NCBI RefSeq assembly: GCF_001552195.1
Contig: NZ_BCQS01000007.1
Span: forward strand, 124,001-188,000
Origin: Actinomadura latina NBRC 106108
GTDB lineage: Bacteria; Actinomycetota; Actinomycetes; Streptosporangiales; Streptosporangiaceae
Direction: 5' to 3'
Length of the DNA: 64,000 bases
A program made the translations under genes and the position numbers. Below, piece after piece: positions 8,838 to 16,331 of the stretch. Every line of letters starts with the position of its first letter. Position 1 is the first letter of the stretch. Under the pieces are notes generated by a model that searched no databases, was not told the origin of the DNA, and saw only the letters and a list, made by a program, of their open reading frames with translations.

Positions 8838-8963
8838 GGCCGGGGCGTCTCCGTGGATTTGGCGGCGGGTGGGGGCCGGTGGACGGTGTCTCCTGGCAGT
8901 ACGGGACCGCCGCGCCCCACGGTTCAACGCTCTTGAGGGTCTTTTAAGGTTCTCTTCGGGAAG

Positions 8964-10007
8964 TCAGCGCTTGACCGCCTCCATGACCCTGCCCGCCTGG
9001 ACGGCCGTGCCCGACTTCACCGTCCGGCCGGCCTTCGCGGCCTTCGCCGCCTGGGTGGCGGTGCCCGCCTTCACGGTCTTGCCCGCGGCCTTGCCGGCCT
9101 TCGCCGCCTGGCCGGCGCGGAACGCCGCCATCTCGCGGATGTCCGGGTTGCCGCCACGGGAGAACGGCCCGCCCTTGGACCGGCCCCGCCACCCGATGCC
9201 CTTCAGCGCACCGGTGGCCTTGCCCGCCTTGAACGTGCCGGCCGCACCGACTCTGGTCAGCGCGCCGCCCGCCTTGCCGGCCCGGAGCACGCCGCCCTTG
9301 CCCGCCCGGCCGGCCTTGAAGAGACCGGTCCCACCGGTGGCCTTGCCCGCCTTGAAGAGACCGGTCCCACCGGTCCGGCCCGCCTTGACGAGGCCGCCCG
9401 GCATGGCGGTCCGCCTCGCCTTGGCCGCCTTCGCGGCCTGCTTGGCGGCCTTGCGCCCGCTCTCCGCGCGGGCCACCCGCACCTGGCGGGACGCCTCCCG
9501 GCGGGCGTTCCGCAGCGTCGCGGCGGCCTCCCGGCGCATGGCCTTCACCTCGGCGCCGGTCTTGATCTGCGACTCGCGCATCGCGCGCCGCAGCTCCGCC
9601 GTCCGGGGCGCGCGGCGCGGCTCGGTCGCCGACATGAGCAGCGCGCCGAAGAGCGCCGCGTTCTTCAGCAGGTGGGAACGCTCGTTCGCGCGGCGCTCGG
9701 GGTCGTCCTCGGTCCAGTAGCGGTGCTCGGTCGCCAGCGCCGGGATCAGCTGCGCCGCGAGCACCAGCGTCGTCAGCCGCCGGAACCTGCCGGTCAGCAG
9801 CAGCGCGCCCGTGCCGAGGCTGAGCGCGCCCTCGATGCGGACGAGGGTCTCGGGGTCCTTCGGCATCCAGTCGAGCCGGTCGGCGACCGGCTTGACGGCC
9901 GGGCCGACCTGCTCGGCGCGCTCGCGGGGATCGCGGATGGCGTCCAGGCCGGTCATGATGTAGGGCGCCGCCACGAGCGGGCGGGCCAGGGTCGTGAAGG
10001 GTCGCAT
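8964..10007 (-). CDS. DoxX-family membrane protein with long Lys/Ala/Gly repeat tail
   Basis: A 347-residue protein. Residues 1-130 form a DoxX-like four-helix membrane domain (MRPFTTLARPLVAAPYIMTGLDAI, LGTGALLLTG, LTTLVLAAQLIPA, LLKNAALFGALLMSA). Residues 140-347 are very basic and low complexity. They begin with an Arg/Ala-rich helix (RREAAATLRNARREASRQVR) and continue as repeated KAGK/KAGR units such as GLFKAGKATGGTGLFKAG. This tail resembles histone-H1-like or polycation tails and is not part of DoxX proteins I know. A nucleic-acid, membrane-lipid or cell-wall-polymer contact is possible but unproven. The start ATG at 10007 directly precedes the DoxX domain. It is divergent from the SRAP gene. 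Confidence 0.8.
   Translation of the reverse strand: MRPFTTLARPLVAAPYIMTGLDAIRDPRERAEQVGPAVKPVADRLDWMPKDPETLVRIEGALSLGTGALLLTGRFRRLTTLVLAAQLIPALATEHRYWTEDDPERRANERSHLLKNAALFGALLMSATEPRRAPRTAELRRAMRESQIKTGAEVKAMRREAAATLRNARREASRQVRVARAESGRKAAKQAAKAAKARRTAMPGGLVKAGRTGGTGLFKAGKATGGTGLFKAGRAGKGGVLRAGKAGGALTRVGAAGTFKAGKATGALKGIGWRGRSKGGPFSRGGNPDIREMAAFRAGQAAKAGKAAGKTVKAGTATQAAKAAKAGRTVKSGTAVQAGRVMEAVKR
9313..9374. repeat. 36-bp period tandem duplication inside the DoxX-tail gene
   Basis: Two identical 26-base blocks at 9313-9338 and 9349-9374 are spaced by exactly 36 bases. They encode successive copies of the 12-residue unit GLFKAGKATGGT / GLFKAGRAG. Nucleotide identity, not only protein similarity, points to a recent in-frame duplication. 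The surrounding tail has further degenerate copies. Confidence 0.85.
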
Positions 10008-10084
10008 GACCCTCACATGCCCAGCGCGCCGCACCTCAAGCGCGCGCCCGCCCAGTGTCGTCGGCTCGTGGTCTCATGGGACGC

Positions 10085-10879
10085 ATGTGCGGACGCTATG
10101 CCACCACCCGCGCGCGTCAGGAGCTTCTGGACGAGTTCCAGGTGCAGGTCGACGCCGTCGACGGGGACCTCCAGCCCGACTACAACGTCGCCCCGACGAA
10201 GCAGGTCCCGGTCGTCCTCGACCGGCGCCCGAAGGACGCGCCGGAGGAGGAGCCCGCGGTGCGCCAGCTGCGGACGGTGCGCTGGGGCCTCGTCCCGTCC
10301 TGGGCGAAGGACCTGTCCATCGGGTCCCGAATGATCAACGCGCGGTTCGAGACCGTGCACGAGAAGCCCTCGTACCGGCGGGCGTTCGCGCGCCGCCGCT
10401 GCCTGCTGCCGGCCGACGGCTATTTCGAGTGGTACGCGCTGCAGAACGACGGTGACTCGCCGGACCCCGCGGACGGTGAGAAGAAGGCGAAGAAGAAGCC
10501 GCAGAAACAGCCCTACTTCATCCGCCCGAACGACGGCGCCGTCATGGCGATGGCGGGGCTCTACGAACTGTGGAAGTCGCCCGAGGACGAGTGGGTGTGG
10601 ACGTGCACCGTCATCACCACCGACGCGCCGGACGACCTCGGCCGCATCCACGACCGGATGCCGATGATCGTCGAGCCGGACCGCTGGGACGCCTGGCTCG
10701 ATCCGGAGCTGACCGGCATTGACCGGGTGCGGGGGCTCCTGGTGCCCGCCATGGCCGGGACAATGGACGCCTACCCCGTGTCGAAGGCGGTCAACAGCGT
10801 GCGAAACAACGGGCCCGAACTCATAGAACCGATGATTTCTGGGGATAGTCCGGGTAACCCGTCCGACAGTTTGTTCTGA
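10085..10879 (+). CDS. SOS response-associated peptidase (SRAP/HMCES-YedK family)
   Basis: A 264-residue SRAP-domain protein that covalently shields abasic sites in single-stranded DNA. The start is chosen so that Met1 is followed by Cys2 (MCGRYATT), the catalytic nucleophile exposed after Met removal. Other family motifs are YNVAPT, RWGLVPSWAK, INARFETVHEKPSYR, the RCLLPADGYFEW block and IHDRMPMIV with the catalytic His. A Lys-rich insert (KKAKKKPQKQ) in the middle is a common variable loop. The upstream in-frame ATG codons would bury the nucleophile. The gene is divergent from the DoxX gene; no LexA-like box was recognised in the 77-base gap. Confidence 0.92.
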   Translation: MCGRYATTRARQELLDEFQVQVDAVDGDLQPDYNVAPTKQVPVVLDRRPKDAPEEEPAVRQLRTVRWGLVPSWAKDLSIGSRMINARFETVHEKPSYRRAFARRRCLLPADGYFEWYALQNDGDSPDPADGEKKAKKKPQKQPYFIRPNDGAVMAMAGLYELWKSPEDEWVWTCTVITTDAPDDLGRIHDRMPMIVEPDRWDAWLDPELTGIDRVRGLLVPAMAGTMDAYPVSKAVNSVRNNGPELIEPMISGDSPGNPSDSLF

Positions 10880-10904
10880 CGGCCGCCGCCTCGGGGGGAG
10901 GGGA

Positions 10905-11246
10905 GTGCGCACGATCGTGGACAGCGCCGCCGCCCGTTCCCGCCTTGAGGTCATGCTCGCGGATTTGGATCGTTCCATCGCCATTCTCCGCGGCGAGACC
11001 CCCGAGTACGACAATTCCGCCGCGGACGCCGGCGCCGGCCTCACCGCCCACGACCGCGTAGAGGCCGCTCTCGCGTCCCTGGAACGCCATCGCGGCGGGG
11101 TGGCCGCCGCGCTGGAGCGGCTCGCCGCCGGCGCCTACGGCCGGTGCGCCGACTGCGGCGAGGCGGTCCCCGAGGGCCGCCTGGAGGCCCGTCCCGACGC
11201 CGCCCGCTGCATCACCTGCCAGGCGAAGCACGACCGGCGGCGCTAA
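10905..11246 (+). CDS. DksA/TraR-type C4 zinc-finger protein
   Basis: A 113-residue protein. It has a helical coiled-coil front half (SRLEVMLADLDRSIAILRGE, ALASLERHRGGVAAALERL) and a C-terminal C4 finger at Cys81, Cys84, Cys102 and Cys105 (YGRCADCGEAVPEGRLEARP ... RCITC). This is the layout of short DksA/TraR family proteins that bind RNA polymerase or other partners through the secondary channel. The GTG start at 10905 is preceded by a strong GGGGGGAGGGGA purine tract. It lies 25 bases after the SRAP gene on the same strand and may be co-transcribed. Whether it acts with ppGpp in this organism cannot be told from sequence. Confidence 0.85.
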   Translation: MRTIVDSAAARSRLEVMLADLDRSIAILRGETPEYDNSAADAGAGLTAHDRVEAALASLERHRGGVAAALERLAAGAYGRCADCGEAVPEGRLEARPDAARCITCQAKHDRRR

Positions 11247-11280
11247 CGGGGGGCCGCCGTACCAGCGAGTTCGGCCGGTA

Positions 11281-12117
11281 CTAGCGGGCTCTGCGGGCGC
11301 TGGCGAGCAGGTGCACACCGAGGGACTCGTCCTCCTGCGGGGCGTTCAGCTCGGTGCGGACCAGGCGGGGGAGGGCGCGCGGCGACTCGGCCAGCACGTG
11401 CTCGACCGTCGAGGGGGACAGCGCGGTGCGGGGCCTGATCCACTCGACGTCGAGGCCCGCGTCGGCGAGCAGCTCGCGGAGCTGGTGGGACGAGAACGAG
11501 CGCGTGATGGTCCCGTCCGGCCAGGGCACGAGGACGACCTCGGCGCTCGGCACGTCCGACAGGTGCGCCCAGTAGTTCCGCTCGGCGAGCAGCGCCATCC
11601 CGAGGGTGAGGGAGTCGACGCAGAGCAGCACGCGGCCGCCGGGGCGCAGCACGCGGGCGATCTCGGCGATGGTGGCCTCGGTGGCGAGGTGCCGCGACAG
11701 CACCCGGTTCTCCGCGATGACGGCGTCCACCGAGGCGTCCACCAGGTAGGAGAGCGTGCCGGAGTCGCCGACCAGCGGGATCGTGCCCGGAGCGGAACGG
11801 CCCGGCCCGGGGTCGGCCCCGGGGCGGGGTTCGGCGCGGGGTTCGGCGCGGGGCGCGCGGCCGGGCCGGTCGAGGTCGCGCACCTCCAGTACCGCGTGGC
11901 CGGCGCCGGCGGCCTGGTCGGCGCTGCGCCCGTGCCCGCCGGAGATGTCCAGCACCCGCGACGGCCGGCGCGGCAGCCAGCCGGCCAGCTGGGCGTCCGC
12001 CACCGCCCGGTAGAAGGTCCAGTAGCGCGCCAGGGACTCCCCGGCCGCGGCTCCGGAGCCGTCACGCAGGCTGGCGATGCTGGTCTCGGAAGGTCGCGCC
12101 GAAGGCACGGAGTGCAC
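11281..12117 (-). CDS. Class I SAM-dependent methyltransferase
   Basis: A 278-residue Rossmann-fold methyltransferase. Motif I is VLDISGGHGRSADQAA, with the acidic post-I position in VLEVRDLDRPG. A later ARVLRPGGRVLLCVDS segment is motif III-like. An insert rich in Arg, Pro and Ala (APRAEPRAEPRPGADPGP) interrupts the fold after motif I and is low complexity at the DNA level. The GTG start has AGGAG seven bases upstream. The N-terminal WTFYRAVADAQLAGWLP is similar to actinomycete methyltransferases of unknown substrate. It sits convergent to the zinc-finger gene and divergent from sigR; the substrate is unknown. Confidence 0.8.
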   Translation of the reverse strand: MHSVPSARPSETSIASLRDGSGAAAGESLARYWTFYRAVADAQLAGWLPRRPSRVLDISGGHGRSADQAAGAGHAVLEVRDLDRPGRAPRAEPRAEPRPGADPGPGRSAPGTIPLVGDSGTLSYLVDASVDAVIAENRVLSRHLATEATIAEIARVLRPGGRVLLCVDSLTLGMALLAERNYWAHLSDVPSAEVVLVPWPDGTITRSFSSHQLRELLADAGLDVEWIRPRTALSPSTVEHVLAESPRALPRLVRTELNAPQEDESLGVHLLASARRAR

Positions 12118-12209
12118 CGATTGCTCCTGTTCTCGCCGTGTATGTCACATCTTTCCCCGTCCGGGGCCGCTCACCACCCTGAGTGACCCGGTCGGCGGGG
12201 GCACTCCGG

Positions 12210-12235
12210 GGAATCGGCTGGGCCGTTCCGGTGTT
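12210..12235 (+). promoter_or_regulatory. SigR-dependent promoter upstream of sigR
   Basis: GGAAT (12210-12214), exactly 18 bases, then GTT (12233-12235) match the known SigR consensus GGAAT-N18-GTT. The element ends 38 bases before the sigR ATG. It implies autoregulation of sigR-rsrA under thiol-oxidative stress, as known for the streptomycete system. Confidence 0.85.
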
Positions 12236-12273
12236 GCACCGTCTCACAGCGAGTAACACGGAGGTGCAGGCCG

Positions 12274-13041
12274 ATGACCACAGCCGTCGCCGATCAGCAG
12301 CGGGGAGGCGGCACGGCGGCCCCCCGCGGCGACGGGCGGCCCCCCGTACGCGTCGGCAGGCCGCGAGGACCGATATCGTCTGGGGGGTACGACGCCGCCG
12401 GCCCAGTCGGGGCCAAGGGCGCCACAGTCGAGGGGGTGGGTCAGGTACCGGGCACCACGGAGACCGTGGAGCAGCGCCAGGAGCGGTTCCAGCGCGACGT
12501 GCTCCCGTTCTTGGACCAGCTGTACTCGGCCGCGCTGCGCATGACGCGCAACCCGGCCGACGCCGAGGACCTCGTCCAGGAGACCTTCGCCAAGGCCTTC
12601 GCGTCCTTCCACCAGTTCAAGGAGGGGACGAATCTCAAGGCGTGGCTCTACCGAATCCTGACCAACACGTTCATCAACTCCTACCGCAAGAAGCAGCGCC
12701 AGCCGCAGCAGGCCGCCACCGAGGACATCGAGGACTGGCAGATCCACCGCGCCGAGTCGCACACCTCCAGCGGGCTGAAGTCCGCCGAGGCCGAGGCGCT
12801 GGAGCACCTGCCCGACAGCGATGTGAAGCGGGCGCTGCAGGACCTGCCGGAGGAGTTCCGCATCGCCGTCTACCTCGCCGACGTCGAGGGCTTCGCCTAC
12901 AAGGAGATCGCCGAGATCATGGGCACGCCCATCGGTACGGTGATGTCCCGCCTGCACCGCGGCCGGCGCCAGCTCCGCGGCATGCTGGAGGACTACGCTG
13001 AGGACCGCGGGCTCACCCGTGCGGGCAGGGGGTCATCATGA
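12274..13041 (+). CDS. sigR: RNA polymerase ECF sigma factor SigR (thiol stress)
   Basis: A 255-residue sigma factor. Region 2 is [20 protein letters not shown] and [18 protein letters not shown]; region 4 is [20 protein letters not shown] and [20 protein letters not shown]. These are near-identical to SigR/SigH of actinomycetes, which drive the thioredoxin and mycothiol regulon. The ATG at 12274 has GGAGGT eight bases upstream and gives an N-terminal extension of about 60 low-complexity residues before the sigma fold. In Streptomyces an unstable, longer SigR' isoform is made this way. A shorter form could start at GTG 12436, but its ribosome site is poorly spaced. The next gene, rsrA, overlaps by four bases. 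Confidence 0.93.
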   Translation: MTTAVADQQRGGGTAAPRGDGRPPVRVGRPRGPISSGGYDAAGPVGAKGATVEGVGQVPGTTETVEQRQERFQRDVLPFLDQLYSAALRMTRNPADAEDLVQETFAKAFASFHQFKEGTNLKAWLYRILTNTFINSYRKKQRQPQQAATEDIEDWQIHRAESHTSSGLKSAEAEALEHLPDSDVKRALQDLPEEFRIAVYLADVEGFAYKEIAEIMGTPIGTVMSRLHRGRRQLRGMLEDYAEDRGLTRAGRGSS

Positions 13042-13334
13042 GCTGCGGCAACCACCACGAGACGCCCTGCGACGAGGTACTGGCGCGGGTCTACACCTAT
13101 CTCGACGGTGAGCTCGACCAGGGCGGCTGCGGCGAGGTCCGGCAGCACCTCGACGAGTGCGGGCCGTGCCTGCGGGAGTACGGGCTCGAAGAGGCCGTCA
13201 AGAAGATCGTGAACAAGTCCTGCGGGTGCGAGCAGGCTCCGACCGACCTGCGCGCCAAGGTGCTCGGCCGGATCGAGGAGATCTGCGGCGAGATCAAGGC
13301 GTCCGGCGGCGCGGAGAAGACCGAGAGCGCCTGA
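13038..13334 (+). CDS. rsrA: Mycothiol-system anti-sigma factor RsrA
   Basis: A 98-residue zinc redox switch that holds SigR in reduced conditions and releases it when a disulfide forms. Cys11, His37, Cys41 and Cys44 (HLDECGPC) occupy the same positions as the ZAS ligands known from RsrA. Additional cysteines at 3, 62 and 64 (SCGCE) fit the family. The ATG overlaps the sigR stop, so production of the two proteins is coupled. Length and charge are typical and there is no membrane helix, so it acts in the cytoplasm. Confidence 0.93.
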   Translation: MSCGNHHETPCDEVLARVYTYLDGELDQGGCGEVRQHLDECGPCLREYGLEEAVKKIVNKSCGCEQAPTDLRAKVLGRIEEICGEIKASGGAEKTESA

Positions 13335-13415
13335 CCGGAGCGCCCGACAGGAGCGCCCGGCCGCGGCGTCGCTCCGGACCGCCTTGCCGGCCGCCGCTTC
13401 GGTATCGTGCTGCGG

Positions 13416-14342
13416 GTGCTCGCACTCGTCACCGGCGCGGCCGGATTCATCGGATCCCATCTCGTCGACCGGCTCCTCGCGGACGGCCACGAGGTCATCG
13501 GCGTGGACGACATGACCTCCGGCGCGAACGTCCGTCCCGGCGTGGAGCTGTGGGAGATGGACGTCGCCGACCCGGCGCTGGTGGAGAAGGCCGCGGCGCG
13601 CCGCCCCGAGGTCGTCTGCCATCTGGCCGCGCAGGTCAGCGTTCGCGTCAGCGTGTCCGACCCGCTGGCGGACGCCCGCACGAACGTGCTGGGCACCGCC
13701 AACGTGCTGGAGGCGGCGCGCGCGGCCGGCGGGCGCAAGGTCGTGTTCACCTCCAGCTGCGCGGTGTACGGGGTGCCGGACGCGCTGCCCGTCCCGGCCG
13801 GCGCCGAACTGCGGCCCGCGTCGCCGTACGCGGCCTCGAAGGTCTCCGGCGAGGTCTACGCGGGGATGTACCGGCGGCTGCACGGCATCGACTACACGAC
13901 GCTGACGCTGGCGAACGTCTACGGGCCGCGGCAGACGCCCGAGGGCGAGGCCGGCGTCGTCTCGATCTTCACGGACGCGCTGCTGTCCGGCCGTCCGACG
14001 AAGGTCTACGGCGACGGCACGCAGACCCGCGACTACGTGTACGTCCTGGACGTGGTGGACGCGTTCGCCCGCGCGGCGGGGGACGCGGGCGGCGGGCTCC
14101 GCTTCAACGTGGGCACCGGCCTGCAGACGGCCGACCGGGACCTGCACACGCTGGTCGCCGAGGCGGCGGGCGCGCCGGACGACCCGGAGTTCGCGCCGCC
14201 CCGGCTGGGCGACCTGCCTGCGATGGCCGTCGACCCGGCGGCGACGCGGGAGGTGCTCGGCTGGGAGCCGGCGGTGGGCCTCGCCGAGGGGCTCGCCGAG
14301 ACCGTCGCCTGGGCCCGCGAGCGCGGCCCCGTGCGCGGCTGA
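13416..14342 (+). CDS. NAD-dependent epimerase/dehydratase (UDP-glucose 4-epimerase-like)
   Basis: A 308-residue short-chain dehydrogenase of the extended type. The nucleotide motif TGAAGFIGSHL is near the N-terminus, followed by VCHLAAQVSVRVS, the catalytic Ser/Tyr/Lys set (TSSCAVYG, then SPYAASK), the NVYGPRQ loop and a TRDYVYVLDVVDA segment typical of UDP-sugar epimerases and dehydratases. GTG 13416 is chosen because it starts right at the beta-strand of the Rossmann fold; GTG 13407 would add three residues. The sugar cannot be told from sequence. It follows rsrA by about 80 bases and is probably unrelated to it in function. Confidence 0.85.
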   Translation: MLALVTGAAGFIGSHLVDRLLADGHEVIGVDDMTSGANVRPGVELWEMDVADPALVEKAAARRPEVVCHLAAQVSVRVSVSDPLADARTNVLGTANVLEAARAAGGRKVVFTSSCAVYGVPDALPVPAGAELRPASPYAASKVSGEVYAGMYRRLHGIDYTTLTLANVYGPRQTPEGEAGVVSIFTDALLSGRPTKVYGDGTQTRDYVYVLDVVDAFARAAGDAGGGLRFNVGTGLQTADRDLHTLVAEAAGAPDDPEFAPPRLGDLPAMAVDPAATREVLGWEPAVGLAEGLAETVAWARERGPVRG

Positions 14343-14821
14343 GCGCGGCACGCGCGGCGGGTGAGATCACCCCGCGACTGAATTCGGCTGCATACCCCAA
14401 AACACGGGGTTGTCGCATTGTGGCCATTTCCTTGGGGTGAGTCTTTTTGATCCGAGAGGTACGGTAGGTCGTACCGCAGGGCGGGTGGGAGAGGAAAAGG
14501 GCCGGGGTTGCCCGGTGCATTCGCCGATGCACGTGCATTCTATTGTGCAATCACGTCGTGCGCTTACGTTGCGTGCATTCACCGCCGCAATTGATCACCT
14601 ATGGTGACGACCGCTTCACGCTTTGCTCAGTTTTTCCCTCAAGCGTGTGTGACCTGGGCAGTTCGCGTTAGGCTTATGCCGAAATCAGCGACGGGAGCAC
14701 GTGCGCGCCGGTGTAATTCGGGGTACGTGCTCGCCCGGGAAGCCGGGCCCGCGCCCGGCCCCGGACGGAGGCCGGCCGCGAGGCCTGGACGGCCCGGTTC
14801 GGCGGGGGGAGGCAAGGAGCC
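14343..14821. other. Long intergenic region with comparatively low GC
   Basis: About 480 bases without a convincing gene, visibly richer in A/T than the flanks between roughly 14380 and 14660. It contains CCCC/GGGG hairpin material just after the epimerase gene and the repeated GTGCATTC motif cluster listed separately. Toward its 3' end it becomes G-rich and leads into the ribosome site of the 30-codon ORF at 14822. A promoter for the HD-domain operon presumably lies here, but I could not fix -35/-10 boxes. Confidence 0.5.
14515..14580. promoter_or_regulatory. Cluster of GTGCATTC motifs with ATGCACGTGCAT palindrome
   Basis: GTGCATTC occurs three times (14515-14522, 14533-14540 and 14573-14580). 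The first two flank a perfect 12-base palindrome, ATGCACGTGCAT (14527-14538). An outer inverted repeat, GTGCAT-N6-ATGCAC, covers 14515-14532, and ATTGTGCAAT lies at 14542-14551. Such nesting suggests a multi-site operator for the downstream HD-domain operon. The protein that binds it is unknown. Confidence 0.45.
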
Positions 14822-14914
14822 ATGCTCAAGCGTGTGTCGCCGGCAGGACACGGCGGGCGCCCGAGCGCCGCGGCGTCGTCGCTGATGCTGACCAAGGGCG
14901 TGTCCTGGGTCTAG
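14822..14914 (+). CDS. Candidate 30-residue small ORF
   Basis: ATG to TAG encodes a peptide starting MLKRVSPAGHGGRPSAAASS and ending LMLTKGVSWV. A GGGGAGG tract nine bases upstream, and AAGGAG just before the ATG, are good ribosome sites. Nearly all third codon positions are G or C (27 of 30), as in true genes of this genome. I do not recognise the peptide. It lies 64 bases before the HD-GYP gene and could be a leader peptide or a free small protein. A random short frame in GC-rich DNA cannot be excluded. Confidence 0.4.
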   Translation: MLKRVSPAGHGGRPSAAASSLMLTKGVSWV

Positions 14915-14978
14915 GTGCCGGAAGGCGCACAGCACCCCGGCGGCGGCCCGCCATCTCGTCACTCCCCGAGGGGCGGCA

Positions 14979-16331
14979 ATGCGTGGACTACCTCTCGCTG
15001 CCTGGGCGTACGTCTGCGGTGTGGTGGCCCTCGCGGCCGGCCTCGTCGCGACGTCGTCCTTCGCGGAGCTGGACTGGAGCAAGCTGGCCGTGCTGGCCCT
15101 GCTGTTCCTCGTCTGCGACTCGGCGCCCGCGCGGCTGAACATCACCCGCGCCCGGGTGTCGCTCAGCTTCGCCGCGAGCCTGGCCTCGGTGGTGCTGCTC
15201 GGCCCGGTCGGCGCCGCGCTGCTCGGCCTGGTCGCCGTCGTCACCGGCCAGCGGATCTTCGCGCCGGTCAAGCGGATCTTCAACGGCGCGCAGTTCGCGC
15301 TCAGCGGGTTCATCGCCGGGACGGTCTTCGACGTGCTCGGCGGCGCCCGCTTCCACCCCGAGCAGGCCCGCTGGGTGGAGAACGTCATCGGCCCCTTCCT
15401 CGGCGCGCTCGTCACCTTCGTCCTCGTCAACCTGGCGCTGACGGCCGGGGTCCTGCTGCTCAGCCGGCAGGCCGCGCCGCGCGAACTGCTGCACGAGAGC
15501 GGCCAGCTCGCCGTCGGCTGCCTCGGCTACGGCATGGTCGGGCTGCTGATCGCCGGGCTGTGGCCGCGGGTCGGGCCGTTCGCCGCCGTCCTCGTCCTGC
15601 TCCCGCTGTTCATCGCCCGGTGGGCGATGGACCAGGCCTACGCCCAGCAGCAGGCGCACGCCGCGACCCTCGCCGCGCTGTGCCAGGCGGTCGAGACCAA
15701 GGACTTCTACACCCGCGGGCACTCCGAGCGGGTCTCCCGCGGGTCGGTGATGATCGCGCAGGAGATCGGGATGCGCGCCGACCGGGTGGAGGCGATCCGC
15801 TACGCCGGGATGCTGCACGACGTCGGCAAGCTCGGCGTCCCCACCAAGGTGCTGCAGAAGAACGGGCCGATGACCGAGGAGGAGTTCGCCGCGATCCAGT
15901 TGCACCCGATGCGCGGGCTGGAGATCGTCCGGGAGATCGGGTTCCTGGACGAGGCGCTCGCCGGGATCATGCACCACCACGAGAAGATGAACGGCCGCGG
16001 CTACCCGATGGGCCTCGCCGGCGACGAGATCCCCGAGTTCGCCCGGGTCATCTCCGTCGCGGACGCGTTCGACTCGATGACCTCGACGCGCTCCTACCGC
16101 GCCGCCCGCAGCATCGGGGAGGCCGTGGCCGAGCTGCGCCGCGGGATGGGCGACCACTTCGACCCGGAGATGGTCGAGGCGTTCCTGCGGGCCCTCGACC
16201 GGGACGGCTGGGAGCCGCCCGCCCCCGTCGTCCTGCCGGACGACGACGTCGTCGAGACCACCCGGCAGGACCACGACGACCCGAGCGCGCCGCTGCGGGT
16301 CACCGGCGGCGACGAGGTGCGGCGCCAGTGA
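14979..16331 (+). CDS. Membrane HD-GYP domain phosphodiesterase-like protein
   Basis: A 450-residue protein. Residues 5-215 contain about seven to eight hydrophobic helices that form a MASE-like membrane sensor. Residues 225-420 are an HD-GYP domain with GHSERVS (247-253), HDVGKLGVP (His280, Asp281), HHHEKMNGRGYP (GYP at 341-343) and SVADAFDSMTSTRSYR. Complete HD-GYP domains usually degrade cyclic di-GMP or related cyclic dinucleotides; this activity is inferred. The ATG is preceded by GAGGGGCGG. The stop overlaps the GTG start of the next HD-domain gene (GTGA), so the two are translated as a pair. Confidence 0.88.
   Translation: MRGLPLAAWAYVCGVVALAAGLVATSSFAELDWSKLAVLALLFLVCDSAPARLNITRARVSLSFAASLASVVLLGPVGAALLGLVAVVTGQRIFAPVKRIFNGAQFALSGFIAGTVFDVLGGARFHPEQARWVENVIGPFLGALVTFVLVNLALTAGVLLLSRQAAPRELLHESGQLAVGCLGYGMVGLLIAGLWPRVGPFAAVLVLLPLFIARWAMDQAYAQQQAHAATLAALCQAVETKDFYTRGHSERVSRGSVMIAQEIGMRADRVEAIRYAGMLHDVGKLGVPTKVLQKNGPMTEEEFAAIQLHPMRGLEIVREIGFLDEALAGIMHHHEKMNGRGYPMGLAGDEIPEFARVISVADAFDSMTSTRSYRAARSIGEAVAELRRGMGDHFDPEMVEAFLRALDRDGWEPPAPVVLPDDDVVETTRQDHDDPSAPLRVTGGDEVRRQ

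Noticed and set aside
14515..14580. Possible CRISPR or replication-origin repeats
   Set aside because: The repeats are only 8 bases, with palindromes and no regular spacers, and no DnaA-box-like or cas sequence is nearby; an operator is more likely.
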